This document shows positions 61,879 to 64,000 of a stretch of 64,000 bases of DNA, in pieces. The DNA comes from Glycomyces salinus (GTDB lineage Bacteria; Actinomycetota; Actinomycetes; Mycobacteriales; Micromonosporaceae). Position 1 is the first letter of the stretch. Every line of letters begins with the position of its first letter. Location of the stretch: the NCBI RefSeq assembly GCF_016428645.1, contig NZ_JAELXW010000001.1, forward strand, positions 124,001-188,000. The letters run 5' to 3'. The notes under the pieces are model-generated. The model did not search any database and was not told where the DNA came from. It saw only the letters and a program-made list of their open reading frames with translations. The translations under genes and the position numbers were made by a program.

Positions 61879-63374
61879 CGCAGTTGCTCGGGCGAGAGCA
61901 GCTCGCCCGAGCGGCTGAGGCGGCCCGGAAGGTGGAGGCGCAGGACCGACTCATCGGCCCATTCGGGGATCGCCGCGGGGCGCGAGGCCAGGATCATCGT
62001 CGCGAACGCGAGCGGCACGGTCCAGATCGCGGGCTGGGCCAGCAGGACTGAGACCGCGCCCGGCTCCAGGTCGGTGAGGACGGTGACCATCGCCGCGCCG
62101 GTGGAGGTCCCGACGCCCACCAGCAGGCCCGCGGTCGCGCCGCCCGCGGTCAGGCCGCGCCACCAGATCCCGAGGGTCAGCAGGGGGCAGAACGTGGACG
62201 CGGCCACGGCGAACGCCCAGCCGACCAGGACGTTGATGTCGACCTCGGCGGCGGGCAGCGCCAGCGCCACGGCCAGACCGGTGCCCGCGGCGACCCCGGC
62301 GCGCAGCCGCGAGAGCGAACCGCCGAACAGGTCGTGCGAGAGGCCCCCGGCCAGCGCCAGCAGCAGCCCCGAGGAGGTCGACAGGAAGGCCGCGAACGCC
62401 CCGGCGGCCACCAGCGCGGTCAGGACCGCCCCGACCATGCCCGGGGCGATCTCCCCCGGCACCAGGACGGTGACCACGTCGGTCTCGGAGGGATTGGGCG
62501 CGACCACGCGGCCCAGCAGCCCGTAGACGACCGGGAACAGGTAGAAGACCCCGAGCAGCACGATCACCCCGACCGCGACGCGGCGGGCGGCGCGGGCCCC
62601 GGCGACGGTGTGGAAACGCATCACCACGTGCGGCAGGCCCATCGCGCCGAGCGTGGTGGCGATCAGGATCGACACGGTCGACAGGACCGGCTGACCCGCG
62701 CCGTCGAGGTCGAGCAGCGGGCGCGCCCAGTCGGGGTCCAGGCCGGTCGGGGCGAATGCCTGCTCACGCCGCTCGGGCCCGGCCAGGAAGATCAGGAACA
62801 GCGCCGGGACGGCGATGAAGGCGAGCTTGAGCAAGTAGTGGAACGCCTGGACGTAGGTGGCCGAGCGCATCCCGCCGACGGCGATGGTCGAGGAGACGAC
62901 CAGGCCGGCGCCGACCACGCCGACCCAGTACGGGACGCCCGAGACCAGTTCGAGGACCACGCCGGCGGCCTTGAACTGCGGGATGAGGTACAGCAGCATG
63001 ATGACCAGGACGACCAGGCCGCACATGCGCCTGATCCGCCGCGAGCCGAGCCGGTACTCGGCGAAGTCGGGGACGGTGTAGGCCCCGCTGCGGCGCATCG
63101 GCCCGGCCACGAGCGCCGCGACCAGCACGTACCCGGCGGTGAAGCCGACGCCGTACCACATCGCGCCCACGCCGTTCTTGACCAGCAGCCCGGCCAGGCC
63201 GAGCACGGAGGCGGCCGAGACATACTCCCCGGCGATCGCCATGGCGTTCCAGCCGGGGACGATGCGCCTGGAGGCGACGAGGAAGTCGGGGGTCGAGCGC
63301 GCCGCGCGCACCCCCCACACTCCGATGACGACGCTGGCGACGAGGACCAGGCTGATCGAGGCCAGGCCCAGCAT
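61875..63374 (-). CDS. SSS-family Na+/solute symporter
   Basis: 499-residue symporter with about 13 helices. The SSS core is visible: GWNAMAIAGEYVSAASVLGL (first sodium-site helix), LGAMGLPHVVMRFHTVAGAR and FAAFLSTSSGLLLALAGGLS. Monocarboxylates such as acetate or pyruvate are likely substrates, from family and from the regulator type. ATG 63374 overlaps the stop of the small membrane gene (TGATG). Confidence 0.9.
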   Translation of the reverse strand: MLGLASISLVLVASVVIGVWGVRAARSTPDFLVASRRIVPGWNAMAIAGEYVSAASVLGLAGLLVKNGVGAMWYGVGFTAGYVLVAALVAGPMRRSGAYTVPDFAEYRLGSRRIRRMCGLVVLVIMLLYLIPQFKAAGVVLELVSGVPYWVGVVGAGLVVSSTIAVGGMRSATYVQAFHYLLKLAFIAVPALFLIFLAGPERREQAFAPTGLDPDWARPLLDLDGAGQPVLSTVSILIATTLGAMGLPHVVMRFHTVAGARAARRVAVGVIVLLGVFYLFPVVYGLLGRVVAPNPSETDVVTVLVPGEIAPGMVGAVLTALVAAGAFAAFLSTSSGLLLALAGGLSHDLFGGSLSRLRAGVAAGTGLAVALALPAAEVDINVLVGWAFAVAASTFCPLLTLGIWWRGLTAGGATAGLLVGVGTSTGAAMVTVLTDLEPGAVSVLLAQPAIWTVPLAFATMILASRPAAIPEWADESVLRLHLPGRLSRSGELLSPEQLR

Positions 63375-63709
63375 CAGGAGTCGGCCTCGATGCGTTCGGC
63401 TCGGCGGACGTGCGCCGCGGCCAGGGCCAGCAGCAGCGGGTAGGGGGCGAGGAACAGCACCGCCCAGCCCCAGCGGCCGGAGCTCAGCCCCGCCGCGACC
63501 AGCAGGACCGCCAGGAGGGCGGCGAGCAGGAGGCCGGTGCGCAGGGCGAGGCGGCGCTGGCGTTTGAGGGCGCGCTCGGCGGCCTCCATGTCGATCGCGG
63601 TCGAGGACATCGGGGGGCGCCCGGCGCGGTCGACCCGCCGCATCGCGTCGCTCCTGCGGCGCAGCGCCAGGCGGGTCTGGGGGCTGGTGATGCGGACCCG
63701 TTGGTTCAT
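63374..63709 (-). CDS. Small two-helix membrane protein of the symporter operon
   Basis: 111 residues with a basic, cytoplasmic N terminus and two hydrophobic helices (TGLLLAALLAVLLVAAGLSS and WGWAVLFLAPYPLLLALAAA). Small membrane proteins of this kind commonly accompany SSS carboxylate symporters. It overlaps the LytTR gene by 4 bases and the symporter by one, so all three are coupled. Confidence 0.8.
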   Translation of the reverse strand: MNQRVRITSPQTRLALRRRSDAMRRVDRAGRPPMSSTAIDMEAAERALKRQRRLALRTGLLLAALLAVLLVAAGLSSGRWGWAVLFLAPYPLLLALAAAHVRRAERIEADS

Positions 63710-64000
63710 GGACGGCTCCGGTCCCGGCTCCTCGCCGCCTGGAGGAGGCGCTCGCGCAGCAGCCGGGCATGGCGGCGGCTGACCGGGACCTCCCCGGCGT
63801 CGGTCACGGCGACCAGCCCGGAGCTGGAGGTGACCCGCAGTTCGGTGACGGCCGCGAGGTTGACCAGGTAGGAGCGGTGGGCGCGCACGAACCCGGCCGG
63901 CTCCCACGCCTGTTCAAGATAGGTCAGGGACTGCCGCAGCAGGTGCGAGTCGGTGCCGATGTGCAGGCGCACGTAGTCGCCGTGGGCTTCCACGAAGGCG
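63706..64000 (-). CDS. LytTR-type DNA-binding regulator, C-terminal part (partial)
   Basis: The last 97 or so residues of a LytR/AlgR-type response regulator; the N-terminal receiver lies beyond base 64000. FVEAHGDYVRLHIGTDSHLL, FVRAHRSYLVNLAAVTEL and VPVSRRHARLLRERL are the LytTR signature. It probably controls the coupled symporter genes in response to an extracellular carboxylate through a sensor kinase outside the window. Confidence 0.92.
   Translation of the reverse strand, partial: AFVEAHGDYVRLHIGTDSHLLRQSLTYLEQAWEPAGFVRAHRSYLVNLAAVTELRVTSSSGLVAVTDAGEVPVSRRHARLLRERLLQAARSRDRSRP

Overview
The window reads as one stretch of chromosome from a high-GC actinobacterium. GC looks near 70% by eye, GTG and TTG starts are frequent, and many genes appear leaderless, with a -10 box ending 6 or 7 nt before the start codon. 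Diagnostic content is the qcrC-qcrA-qcrB/ctaE branch of the actinobacterial bc1-aa3 supercomplex next to trpD, an RshA-type Rel homologue, a DnaQ/GIY-YIG nuclease, IdeR-type iron boxes and a GatCAB operon. A Glycomycetales or Micromonosporales affiliation is plausible but cannot be fixed from this sequence alone.

Layout. 1-9 kb: 5' part of leuS (leftward) with a Leu-codon leader peptide; a MoxR / DUF58 / transglutaminase operon; a DnaQ-GIY-YIG nuclease; rshA. 9-15 kb: qcrCAB and ctaE leftward, then a degenerate receiver protein and trpD rightward. 15-27 kb: Zn-ribbon coiled coil, NIF3-like protein, XRE-TPR regulator, metallophosphatase, M3 peptidase, Stealth phosphotransferase, 2H phosphoesterase, proC, a sugar-epimerase-like gene and an ElaA-type acetyltransferase. 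27-31 kb: a palindrome-rich segment with a possible small RNA, a bfd-bfr iron-storage pair with two IdeR boxes, threonine aldolase, an unknown protein and DUF3159. 31.6-33.3 kb: a less GC-rich accessory segment with a Pycsar-type membrane effector and a polymerase-beta-fold nucleotidyltransferase. 33-42 kb: a GH42 beta-galactosidase with a five-gene Opp-type uptake system and several LacI-family-like operators. 42-53 kb: PH-like membrane proteins, a 2-hydroxyacid dehydrogenase, a sugar-dehydrogenase lipoprotein, a metallophosphoesterase, mgtE with a leader peptide, gatCAB and a DASS carboxylate transporter. 53-64 kb: a candidate small RNA, an ABC exporter pair, an ArsR/P1B-4 metal-efflux pair, erm with a macrolide-type leader peptide, an ADP-ribosylglycohydrolase and the start of an SSS-symporter/LytTR operon.

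The most striking signals are regulatory. Three short leader peptides lie upstream of genes whose function matches the peptide: Leu codons before leuS, acidic and proline residues before mgtE, and an Arg-Leu-Arg motif before erm. A well-formed promoter-to-terminator unit near 53.75-53.89 kb looks like an undescribed small RNA. The Pycsar-type effector has no cyclase beside it and sits next to a nucleotidyltransferase, which makes that segment the best candidate for an unusual defence module.
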